Assembly: GCA_023078555.1 (NCBI GenBank)
Contig: CM041198.1
Coordinates: forward strand, 1,018,856-1,082,855
DNA: 64,000 nt
Reading direction: 5' to 3'
From: Ulva prolifera
Taxonomy: Eukaryota > Chlorophyta > Ulvophyceae > Ulvales > Ulvaceae
Shown: positions 52,701-64,000 of the stretch, one piece after another
How the letters are laid out: each line of letters opens with the position of its first letter
How positions within the stretch are numbered: position 1 is the stretch's first letter
Translations under genes and position numbers: made by a program
Notes under the pieces: model-generated
Told to the model about the DNA's origin: nothing
The model's input: the letters and a program-made list of their open reading frames with translations, nothing else
Database searches by the model: none

Positions 52701-53383
52701 CAGGTGCACGCAGCAGCCGTCCGGTACGGCGGGGGCCAGTGGGGGTGGGGGTGGGAGCGCGTCCACGTATGACTCGCGCAAGGTGATGCTTGCGCAGTTA
52801 ATCGCGGACCAGGTGCGCGAGAAGACGTCTGCGATCTCGTCGATAACGACGCTGTCAGACCAGGTGGAGAGCACCATGTCGGAATCGGGGGCGTCAGGGA
52901 CGCTGTCGGGCATGATCACGAGTGTGGAGGAAAAGTTGAAGGCTCTGCAGGAGGAGTGCGACCGGCTGAAAGGCATGTCGAAAACGGTGAGGATCATGTT
53001 ACAACTGGCATGTGGTCCATCCCGATGCACCCTCAACCCTCATTGCCCAGCGGTGGATGGTCAGCACAGAGAAATGTGCCACTATTACGGCTGCTGCGAC
53101 TGCCTACCTCGAGTGTTGCTTTTGTGGCCACTGCCTCTGAGACAAGCCGGTGGGAGTTGTTATGGTGAGGACCATAGCATCAAGCTGAGCTGTTGAGGAT
53201 GTCGTGCAGGTTGTGGAAGAGCTTGGTGAGGGGGCCGATCAGAACCAGCTGCATGTGGTGCTGGGCAAGCTGGCGGCCTCGACAGAGCGCATGAATGATG
53301 ACGTGGCGTACCTGGTCATCGGCGCCAAAACGATGATCTCGGAGACGCTGTTGCATGACCTGTTCCCGGACGTCTTTTCGTGA
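46781..53383 (+). CDS. Giant Gln-rich protein, 1,840 residues, unknown family
   Basis: Six exons close exactly: 46781-47728, 47973-48218, 48361-50196, 50494-51961, 52136-52986, 53210-53383 (TGA). Residues 1-316 are acidic and disordered. Exon 2 and the start of exon 3 encode a helical, probably folded block: RELYFAFKAHLEEQARLRQQ, a Leu-rich helix, then SWGLKRFMVDFLLVCAMGNV and a charged coiled-coil-like stretch of Arg/Gln. Next come about 480 residues of Gln/His/Met-rich low complexity with tandem QPHMQQQQQV units. Exons 4-5 hold a second conserved-looking block: SEAAVEARANIEGERDALFL, LSPLSVTQHVLKVVCTLQV and DIMIVLAIIMRHLPRLSSQA. The C-terminus is helical (EEKLKALQEECDRLKGM) and ends LLHDLFPDVFS. 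The design, with two helical blocks in prion-like Gln-rich sequence, is typical of transcription co-activators such as Mediator or chromatin-remodeller subunits. I cannot name it. Confidence 0.75.
49321..49500 (+). repeat. Tandem 30-base repeat encoding QPHMQQQQQV units
   Basis: Units of the form CAGCCACACATGCAG followed by CAG runs and GTG. Two perfect 30-base copies lie at 49321-49350 and 49351-49380, a 33-base copy at 49381-49413, and degenerate copies continue to about 49500. All are in frame. Copy length varies by whole CAG codons, so slippage is the likely source. Confidence 0.9.
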
Positions 53384-54987
53384 CATTTGCCCACCGCGCC
53401 CGGGAACAGGCTGGTGGCCGGCTACTGCTTCACCGGCTGTGGCCGTGTGCAGGGGCATGTGGCTGTGGGGTCTGGCTGCCGCGGAACCAGCTGCATTGCT
53501 GGTGCCAAGCTGGATCTCCCTTGCACAGCGCCTCATGCCCCTGCTGTGTATAGCTCTGCAGCCGTAATTGGCATGTAGGCACGTTTCCGCTGTGCTCCTG
53601 TGTCACACTGTCGATCTGTGCGCTTGGGGTGATTATGTGTTGAACGCATTGATGGTGACAGGGCCTTTTACACAAATTTTGGTCGTAGGAGATATGGCAG
53701 ATTCAAAGGTGACAGTTAGCAGCCCAGCTTCCCATAGAGCCGCTTGTACACTGATTGTGAGAAGCGGGAGTGTGTGGGGCACTGAATCTGCTGGCAGATG
53801 CAGAGTTGAGCAGTGGGGCAGAATAGTACATTGAGAATTTCACAGCTGGAGGCGTGTTGCACCGCTGACATTGTAGGATTATGACAGGAACTTAGGATCC
53901 AGTGGTTGACCGATGCGTATGACAACCCAAGTGGATTATTTTTATGTGAGTATGGAGGTCGTTGGCATACTTGCTCAGTATGGTACATGCCTTCTGTCAA
54001 GCCACACACAGTGTCAACTTGACTCCATTACTGCAAACTCTGAAACGGATCTCTTTTTGACTAAAAGCATGCTTGCACGCCATATGAAGCTGATTTCGCG
54101 AATAGGGTGCACCGAACACATGCGTCTGGTGACTGAAGATCTTCCATCACGTCCTGCAAACTAGACATGCATTGTGCACAGGGTGTCGACATGGCGGTAT
54201 TCACTCAATGCAGGTCGGGCGATACATAGACAAGACTCAAAGTTTGGGTGTTTTGGTATTGCTGTCTAGTGGCCACCATGCTGACGAGAACACAGAATGG
54301 AGGTACCCTGTGCAGACATGCTCTGGTCCTTTGTGGCTCTCTCATTGGATCCTCGTATACTTTCTACACGTCTGGAACACAGTGATCGCCGTGACGCATA
54401 TATCCCCAAAGCAGCACCGTGTGCCAATATTGTTGGAGAATTCTGAAGAAGTAGTTGGTACTGTGTATGGAAAGGCACTTGAACACGGTGGTGCCACAAC
54501 AGTAGACATGGATAGAACATACTTACACACCTGATTGCGTCAGGGAACACCATAGTTGGGCTGGGAGAGTGCGAATGGGTGGGACATAATCGAAATTGAT
54601 ACTGGGAGGATGCATACAGCACATGCCCTCTAACTGTACGGAAGATGATATCGGGAAGGAGCACTTTGCGGTGCGGTATGCTTCGATGGCATGTTGCACG
54701 CATGAGTGAGTCCACGTGACCCTATGCACAAACCAGTAGCAGTGACCGTGGCATGCTACATGCTGTTCATGCCACCTGATCATATATGGCCTAGACGTGC
54801 AGGTGTGCAACCAACACTAGCACCTGAAACCTGTGGTACATTCGTGACGAATGAACACTACCCCATAAAGCCGCCGGAGCAAGACTTCGACCGAAACAGC
54901 ACTGAGTATGTTGCGGCTTCCATCTGATGCTTGAATGACAACGAGGTGATGCATTCGCATTCCTCGGATCCAGTGCTCACAAATCAA
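53384..54987. other. Convergent intergenic region, Gln-rich gene / MsrB
   Basis: About 1.6 kb between two 3' ends. Open frames on both strands are short and lack motifs. TTACA at 54523-54527 reads TGTAA on the minus strand but is 460 bases past the MsrB stop. Nothing else seen. Confidence 0.5.
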
Positions 54988-55677
54988 TTACCCCTGAGCT
55001 TCAAATTCCATCGCGGCTCCGTTCATGCAGTATCGCTGTCCAGTAGGCTTGGGACCATCATTGAAAACATGCCCGAGATGTCCCTGGCAACGCTTGCACC
55101 GAACTTCTGTGCGGGGCATGAAGAAGATAGAGAAATCAGGCACTTCGGCTACAGCGTTGGGCAGTGGTTCATAGAATGAAGGCCACCCTGTGCCAGAATT
55201 ATACTTGGTTTCAGATGCGAAAAGGGCTTGTCCACAGCCAGCACAAACAAATGAGCCTGCAGCAGAACACATGTGGTGACCACGGAGCTACCTACGGGTG
55301 GGATCATGACGACAAGCACAGACACGAAGGGATGACCGACACATACCTTTTCTTTTCTCGTTATTCAATGGACTGACGAAGGGGCGTTCGGTGCTGGCCT
55401 GGCGAAGGATCGAGTACTGCGTTGGTGACAACCTCGTCTTCCACTCGTCATCACTGAGCTTGAACGAGCCTTGACGGTTTCCCATTGCTAATGCAGCAGA
55501 AGACGCAAACTCTCCGTCTGCTGCTTGGGCTAGTGGGGAGACAAAGAGACCTGCGGTGAGCAGAAGACCCCGGCGAAATTGGGCGGAGCTGCGGGTGGAG
55601 CACCGAGGCTTACGGGATGTTCGTCCAGGCTGCGAGCGCACACTGCTGTGCCCGCACGATCCTACCAAAGATGCCAT
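54988..55677 (-). CDS. Peptide methionine-(R)-sulfoxide reductase MsrB, plastid form
   Basis: Two exons close to 199 residues: 55677-55347 and 55256-54988 (TAA). The first 55 or so residues are Ser/Arg/Gly-rich, followed by a hydrophobic stretch [20 protein letters not shown]. That suggests a plastid transit peptide followed by a twin-Arg-like or lumenal-type signal, so the thylakoid lumen is possible. The catalytic domain is complete: [20 protein letters not shown], then a zinc Cys pair in [17 protein letters not shown], the second pair in [17 protein letters not shown], and the catalytic cysteine in GQRYCMNG. It reduces methionine-R-sulfoxide in oxidised proteins. Apart from the four zinc cysteines and the catalytic one, the domain has no other Cys. 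This makes it a 1-Cys type like plant MSRB1, which relies on glutaredoxin/glutathione more than thioredoxin. It is divergent from the gene at 56322. Confidence 0.95.
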
Positions 55678-56321
55678 CTCGGAATCGACCGGGTCGAGCG
55701 AGCAGGTTTGTGGCTAACAAACGAACTGGTGTGAGGTCAGAGTGCAAGCACGTGGAACAGCGCTATGATCGAGCAGCCTGAGTTGCAGGACATGATAATA
55801 GTGTCTATAATGTCTATTTCCAACATGATGTGACCTTCGAAAGTTCAGCCTAGCTTCAGGTGCAGTGTCCTCGCTACTGCCCGCCCCTGCATGGCCACGG
55901 TGTTGACACATGTCTCCGGCAGTGCGCATGCATGTCGACGGGCCGCCGCACAACTGGGCTCCGGCATGCCGAATCGTCGAGAAGATGCTTCAGGCCATGC
56001 ATTCATGCAGAGGTGAGTGTGGTGCTTGCAAGGACACAGCTGGACGGTCCTCCTGCCGCATGGCTCCGACTTAACGGGTCATGTGCCCGCATGCATGGGA
56101 TGGTGATACTGCATATCTCGATACGCTTCTTTCTCAGTGATACTATTTGCTGAGCATTGCTTTTCCGTAGTCTTGCACCCCGTACGATCAGCACGAGGCG
56201 CAAGCAGCAAATATATTGAGAATCGCAACAGCGCATACCATCTCCGTCCCCGCAATCCACACCTCGCAAACCTCTCCCATCCCACGTCCCGTCACCTTCC
56301 GGCAATCTCCTACATTTCGTC
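55678..56321. promoter_or_regulatory. Divergent promoter region, MsrB / 129-residue protein
   Basis: About 640 bases between two divergent start codons, both of plastid-type proteins, so a shared bidirectional promoter is likely. No core element can be called with confidence. Confidence 0.4.
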
Positions 56322-56986
56322 ATGGCTTCCGCTGGCTGCATTCGCACAATCTCTCAGCCATGCTGTCTTACAAGAGCTCAGCCGCTGCCTTCTCTGCGCC
56401 GGAGCGTGCGCGCTTGCGCAGGTAGGCCACAAGGGGACGGCGAGCCCAGCTCTGGCTCTGCTGCTTCATCACCTCTGGCAGCCATCGACATGTTCTTCCA
56501 CGTATGTTGCTTCAAATATTTATATTCGATGAATACGAGCTGTGTCTGTTGCTTCTGCTTGCGTCAGCCCTGTGTCGTGCTGTAGATGCAAATCTAGCTC
56601 AGCTCGTGACTGTGATACACAACGTCCACTGAACCTGTCTCACCGAATGCACGGGAACTCCTTTTATGTTGAAGATTGCAGGCGTGTGTTGATATTTTTG
56701 TTGCTCGTGTTCGAGCTTTGATTCCACGCTTCCAAAATTGAAATGGACCCTGAGTTGGCAACTTTATTTTCTGCAGAAGTACGACGTCGTTAGTGCTCTG
56801 ATGGGAAGCCTGGTCGTCACAACCATCGCCGTTTCCCGTGGTCAAAGTTTAGCAACAGCGGCTATGCTGACAATTTCTTCCACCGTCATGGCGCTGGTGC
56901 GACTCCCCATCGAGATTCTGTTCGCTCGCGCATACATCCAGCTCAAATTGTTTTACGCAGGCTCTGTTGACATGCTTCAGAGGTGA
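56322..56986 (+). CDS. Small plastid-targeted membrane protein, 129 residues
   Basis: Two exons close in phase: 56322-56501 and 56777-56986 (TGA). The N-terminal 40 residues, MASAGCIRTISQPCCLTRAQ and on, are basic, Ser/Ala/Cys-rich and acid-free, typical of a chloroplast transit peptide. After a Ser/Gly linker comes AAIDMFFHKYDVVSALMGSL, leading into a hydrophobic helix (VVTTIAVSRG) and a second one (TISSTVMALVRLPIEILFA), then YIQLKLFYAGSVDMLQR. Two membrane spans joined by a short Arg-Gly-Gln loop suggest a thylakoid or envelope protein. I do not recognise the family; the pattern of an aromatic lead (KYDxxSA) and SRGQS loop recalls small conserved cyanobacterial membrane proteins, from memory only. 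The start is the first ATG of the frame. Confidence 0.7.
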
Positions 56987-58898
56987 CTCGGGCTTGTGCT
57001 ACGTGCTTCGTCGTGTTATATAACACACGCGTTGCCCATCCGTGCGCTGACCAGCGTTGTTATGGTGGAGGCGATAAGATGCACTTATATTCCTCTCACT
57101 GAAAGTTTGACCCTTTGCAGGTGGCCAACGAAGTGTTTTTCGAGAAGTGAAATTTCGTGTCGTGCTGACACGGATGTATGCTTTAATTTTTACCGTCTGT
57201 GCTGTTGCAACCTCCCTGTTGCAGGACGGGTTCAATATTGGTAAAGTTTCGTAGAATTGAGCTTGATCTGAGCGGCTTTTGTGATGTTTCTTGACGCAGA
57301 ACCAGCGCTGTTTAAAATTGTATGATGCTTCTCTCCCCGTCTGCTACATATCTAGCAAGGCCAGGTAAAAGGATCCAAATGATAATTTTCCTTCCAGTGT
57401 AATTATGCGACAATGACGCATTTTGTGTACCATTCTACTGCATGATCGAATCGCCAATGCCAACGCGATGCTAAGAACGTGCTCATGCGAACCACGGTGA
57501 TGCTTGCCGTTACCAGTCCGTAACTTACGACCCTTTGAACACAGTACGCATTCTGTCAAAATAGATCACGTCTCGACGTTGGTATCTGCTCCATGTACGG
57601 AACGGTTGTGATGAGAATGGAGACTGTGCCGCCACTGGTTATCGATGCCTGCCACAATGCAATATGCTGATCCGGTGTCACCACATCCTATGTGTATATC
57701 CGCCATGTGCACACATACTGTTGTACATCTTGCTTGGTCTCCTTGTTGCTCAAGCTGAAACTGTAACACAGTTCACATCAATCCCAACGTTGCATGCAGC
57801 ATCTGCACCTGCACGTTATGATATACGGTACTTTTTGGTTGCAGTAGACATATGCGACATACAGGCACAGCAGCCGAGCGTACTTACTGATCTCTTAGCA
57901 TTACAATTGAACCATCGTCAAAGACGGTGGTAACTATACACGAACACACCGTTTTTTCCATCGTTTCGTGCAGACTCGTTGCTTTGTGCACCTCACCACC
58001 ACCTGTTCAAAATTTTGCATTAAGGATATGTCAAGGGTACATACATCACCATGTACCATCATGGCTATACAGCAATCACAGTTTTGGTAAACGTTACAAT
58101 CAAATATATGAAACCATATATCGTAAGGACACACAATGAAACTCATGATCAATAATCAGCCACACTCGTTGATGCAGTACGTGTGCAGCTGTTGTAGCTA
58201 GTGTCCCCTACTTGTCACCTGTACAACGATTTTGTTGACAGTATTGGCTCCTGCAGGACACCTTGTTAGCAACAGGCGTCTATGAAATGTTTGAGTAGTA
58301 CATCTCATGTACCGCATGTCTACACATGCACAGCGCTGAGTAAGGAGGTAGCAAGAATGTAATGCAGTCTTGGGTTTGGCCAATAGGTGGCAGGATATAC
58401 CCCAGAACAGCCATATGTGGGAGATGCAGACATGTGCCATTGATTCCCATAGAGAAGGCCGTGCTACAGTATCACAGCACGCTTGGAGAATCGTGTGTGG
58501 CCTACCTGAGCAAGGACGTTTTACCACCGTGGGATCTGTCTGTGGGGGCGATAAGCGCCCATGATCAGGCCGGTCTGCTGCGGCTTCACAAGAGCGCCAA
58601 AGGATCTGCAAGACTGAGTGGCACCCATCGTCCTGGGCATAGCATGGGCTGAACGCTAGCCGCTGTGGAGCTTGGCAACCACAACGAGCCTCTACATTAA
58701 AGCGTGGTAACTAGCCCTCCCTGGAATAGCGTGTTACATCCATACATACTCCAATGCCCACGTCTCTCGGGCTGAACCTGACAGCTGATGTAACCACTGC
58801 CCAGTCAGCGAAAAACAGCCTCCATCATGATGCCAACATTCCTGCATGTGCGCGGCAGTCCTGGTGCACAAGTGTCTCTGTGACTTTCACCCGATAGC
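56987..58898. other. Convergent intergenic region, no supported gene
   Basis: About 1.9 kb between the 129-residue gene (+) and the HEMERA-like gene (-). An open plus frame at 58362-58652 (96 codons, ATG start) and an antisense one at 58198-58611 overlap each other; neither shows a motif. TTACA at 58734-58738 reads TGTAA on the minus strand, about 165 bases past the HEMERA-like stop, and is a good poly(A) candidate for it. Confidence 0.45.
58734..58738 (-). terminator. Candidate UGUAA poly(A) signal of the HEMERA-like gene
   Basis: TTACA on the plus strand, so TGTAA in the transcript, about 165 bases downstream of the TAA at 58901-58899. Chlorophyte algae use UGUAA as their main polyadenylation signal. 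Confidence 0.45.
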
Positions 58899-61951
<3,053 letters not shown>

Positions 61952-62919
61952 CTGGTGGCAGAAATTCAAACTACTGCCACTGTGATCAAGCTGCCTCGGC
62001 GCCCTACCCCCATCGTAATCTATCTGGAAATTAAGAGCGTCGTACTGCTTTTCTGAGCTTTAATTATTGTTACTGTAGCAATAAAGGGGCAGCACAAAAG
62101 GAGCAGCCCACTTTTCGAAAAGCCACAACCAGCCGCAAGTCTTGCAAACAAAGGCTGAGGACCCCGTAAATCCGAGTTGTGCGTCCTGTGTCGTACACCA
62201 ACCTTTTCGTTGGGGGTATGCGTCGCTAGCGTCTGAAAGCAAAGCATCAGCGAAGCGATGTCCCTCAGCCATGCCGACAACGCCGTTCATGGCATGAGCG
62301 ATGCTCGCCGATCACACGCACCCAGTCACACGAGCGACGATGATCGTTACGAGCACAAAGTTTCCGACGCATGCTTACGAGCGCAGGTGAGCCCGCCGCC
62401 TACGTCAGATCGTGCTGCTCGTGTTCGGCTGCAGCCTTAGTGCCACCAGACCCTGATTTCGCGTGATGCAAAGCGCATTGGCTCTGCGACCACCTGCCGG
62501 CCTAGTGCGTGTAACATCGACTTTGAAAGGCATGTCGTCGGTAGCAGAACACGGTCACAACGTTTCAACAACAAATGCTCACCGTGTCGCATACGTAACT
62601 GTGCAAGCGCTGGTTGCACTGATCCAAACTCTCTCGGTAGCGACTGTGTAACTGATCTTGTAAAGGCGAGCAGTGACACAATCATCACACACTGAGTATC
62701 TGCTGAGGCGGCGGCCATCACAAGCGTTCGAAGCCATCGAACTTGCAGTTGTAGCAACAGGCCAGCCTGCGTGATTCTTAACGATATGAAGTGCCGGTAG
62801 GCGTAGTGCATACACCATGGTTGTCATGACTGCGACGTCCGGGTGGCACTGTTGTCTTAGATCGTTCTCACGATGCAGGCCTCAGGAAGCAATCGCACGG
62901 TGCTCGTGCTGTCAAGTCA
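61952..62919. promoter_or_regulatory. Divergent promoter region, HEMERA-like / glyoxalase I
   Basis: About 970 bases between two divergent starts. A 76-codon minus-strand ATG frame at 62290-62060 lies upstream of the HEMERA-like start and could be an upstream ORF or 5' leader; it contains a lone FVCKTCGW cysteine pair. No core promoter motif can be called. Confidence 0.4.
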
Positions 62920-63735
62920 ATGGCTACAAACGATGGCTCTCTGGAGGCACTGCAGTCTGTGCCCGGCGTGGCTCCGAGCAAGGCTCCGGAGACAAAGGGA
63001 TACAAATTTCAGCAGACGATGCTGAGGATCAAAGACCCTAAACGTTCACTTGATTTCTACACGCGAGTGCTGGGGATGAACCTGATCACCAAGCTTGACT
63101 TCCCCACCATGAAGTTTTCATTGTACTTCCTGGCTTTCATGGACTCCATGGCTGAGGTCCCTGATGACCCCAAAGATCGAACGGAGATGTGCTTTGGCAG
63201 GTGATGCCCTACTGCTGTGCCCAACACATCCATTCAAGCGGCAGTTTTGTCTATGCTGACATCAGTGATCGATGCTCGAAGATGATGTTGATGCACAGAT
63301 ACCTTGGTAGAAATCTCGTGCTCATGACTTTACCCTTTTCAAAGTTGTACCTGATGGATGCTCATGATCCGTTTTGGCAGCGTGTACTGCAGTCATTGTG
63401 ACCGGTGCCATCGTTTCTGTAGTGGTAGCCAGTAGCGAGTGTGCAGGGAGGCGACTTTGGAGCTGACCCACAACTGGGGCTCTGAGGAAGGTGACTGGGA
63501 GGCTCACAGTGGCAACTCAGAGCCCAAGGGATTTGGCCACATTGGCATCCAGGTCCCGGATGTGTATGCAGCCTGCAAACGCTTCGAGGATCTCGGCGTG
63601 CCCTTCCAAAAGTCTCCAGATGGAGGCTCAATGAAGGGCTTGGCATTCATCCGTGACCCCGACGGCTACTGGATTGAGGTCTTGAATGCAAAGGGCATGC
63701 GGGAGTACTATGACTGGCAGCCTCCCTCAGAGTAG
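62920..63735 (+). CDS. GLO1: Lactoylglutathione lyase (glyoxalase I)
   Basis: Two exons close to 189 residues: 62920-63200 and 63447-63735 (TAG), the usual length for the single-domain eukaryotic enzyme. It isomerises the hemithioacetal of methylglyoxal and glutathione to S-lactoylglutathione, the first step of methylglyoxal detoxification. The four metal ligands of the family are visible: Gln in [20 protein letters not shown], Glu in [11 protein letters not shown], His in [11 protein letters not shown] and Glu in [12 protein letters not shown]. The Gln first ligand and the longer insert before EATLELTHN fit the human/zinc-type branch. The start is the first ATG after an upstream in-frame stop. 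The first 25 residues are not a strong transit peptide, so a cytosolic enzyme is most likely. TGTAA at 63876-63880 is a candidate poly(A) signal. Confidence 0.96.
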
Positions 63736-63775
63736 ATTGCATTGCAAATCATTTAGATAACAAAGCCAGTCACCT

Positions 63776-63852
63776 GTGAGTGTCAATGTGTGCTCCGATA
63801 TGGAGTTTGCGTACAGTGTGAGTGTCTATGTGCGCTCCGATATGGAGTTTGC
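63776..63852 (+). repeat. 35-base imperfect direct repeat in the GLO1 3' UTR
   Basis: Two copies at 63776-63810 and 63818-63852, offset by 42 bases, sharing GTGAGTGTC and a GCTCCGATATGGAGTTTGC core with only two mismatches. They sit between the stop codon and the candidate TGTAA signal, so both would be in the mature 3' UTR. Confidence 0.85.
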
Positions 63853-63875
63853 TGATCAGCACCTGTGCTGCATCA

Positions 63876-63880
63876 TGTAA
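63876..63880 (+). terminator. Candidate UGUAA poly(A) signal of GLO1
   Basis: TGTAA 141 bases after the GLO1 stop, the chlorophyte-type polyadenylation signal. No competing signal lies between it and the stop. Confidence 0.5.
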
Positions 63881-64000
63881 TCTACTGCTCCGAAGCATTG
63901 TTGTGGATGCACGGTTCACGTGTTCTACGCGATTGAGAATTCAGGGCACGAGTCTCTTGGCGCAAGGCAGAGGCTCCAACGCTTGATGAAGTCTGCTGCG
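63881..64000. other. Right edge, nothing supported
   Basis: Only the last 120 bases downstream of GLO1; no open frame or motif can be supported. Confidence 0.4.

Noticed and set aside
54172..54927. Short plus-strand ORFs between the Gln-rich gene and MsrB
   Set aside because: Erratic composition, several atypical starts, and no splice logic.

Overview
The window is nuclear DNA from an intron-rich photosynthetic eukaryote, most likely a chlorophyte green alga (Coccomyxa-like trebouxiophytes are a plausible guess; no marker fixes the genus). The evidence is that every gene is split by GT-AG introns of about 75-1,100 bp with TGCAG-type acceptors, several proteins carry plastid-type N-termini, RUS/DUF647 and plastid GapC-type proteins are present, and UGUAA motifs lie downstream of several stops. 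There are no bacterial operons, IS elements, CRISPR arrays or tRNAs that I can see. Most gene models were rebuilt by hand by joining frames across introns so that codon phase is kept. Eleven close from start to stop; the rest have unresolved 5' ends or a gap, and are marked as such.

Layout, left to right. 1-8265 (-): a very long coiled-coil protein, cut by the left edge. 9228-10970 (-): DUF3783-like protein. 11699-14841 (+): bromodomain protein with repeated Lys-Ile-Lys motifs and a long Gln-rich tail. 15774-18617 (+): RUS/DUF647. 19804-23704 (-): ATG6/Beclin 1. 24769-26136 (+): SHIPPO-repeat protein. 26568-30100 (-): plastid-targeted GapC-type GAPDH. 31822-35340 (+): 495-residue plastid-type protein of unknown family. 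35706-36571 (-): a second SHIPPO-repeat protein. 37040-42623 (+): ribosome-biogenesis factor NOC3. 43667-44411 (+): small MYND-like zinc-finger protein. 46781-53383 (+): 1,840-residue Gln-rich protein. 54988-55677 (-): plastid MsrB. 56322-56986 (+): 129-residue plastid membrane protein. 58899-61951 (-): HEMERA/pTAC12-like protein. 62920-63735 (+): glyoxalase I.

The genes do not form one pathway. Themes are plastid biology (RUS, GAPDH, MsrB, the 495- and 129-residue proteins, HEMERA-like), detoxification and redox repair (GLO1, MsrB), chromatin or transcription (the bromodomain protein, perhaps the Gln-rich giant), ribosome assembly (NOC3), autophagy (ATG6), and microtubule or ciliary structure (two SHIPPO proteins and the coiled coil). 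Neighbours are often divergent or convergent pairs.

Most worth following up: five alternating Lys/hydrophobic motifs beside a bromodomain, resembling ET-domain-binding peptides; a short exon of the HEMERA-like gene flanked by complementary (GT)n and (AC)n tracts; two ciliary-type SHIPPO genes 10 kb apart; a plastid GapC with Ala in place of the second cysteine of the active-site motif; and several complete plastid-type genes of unknown family.
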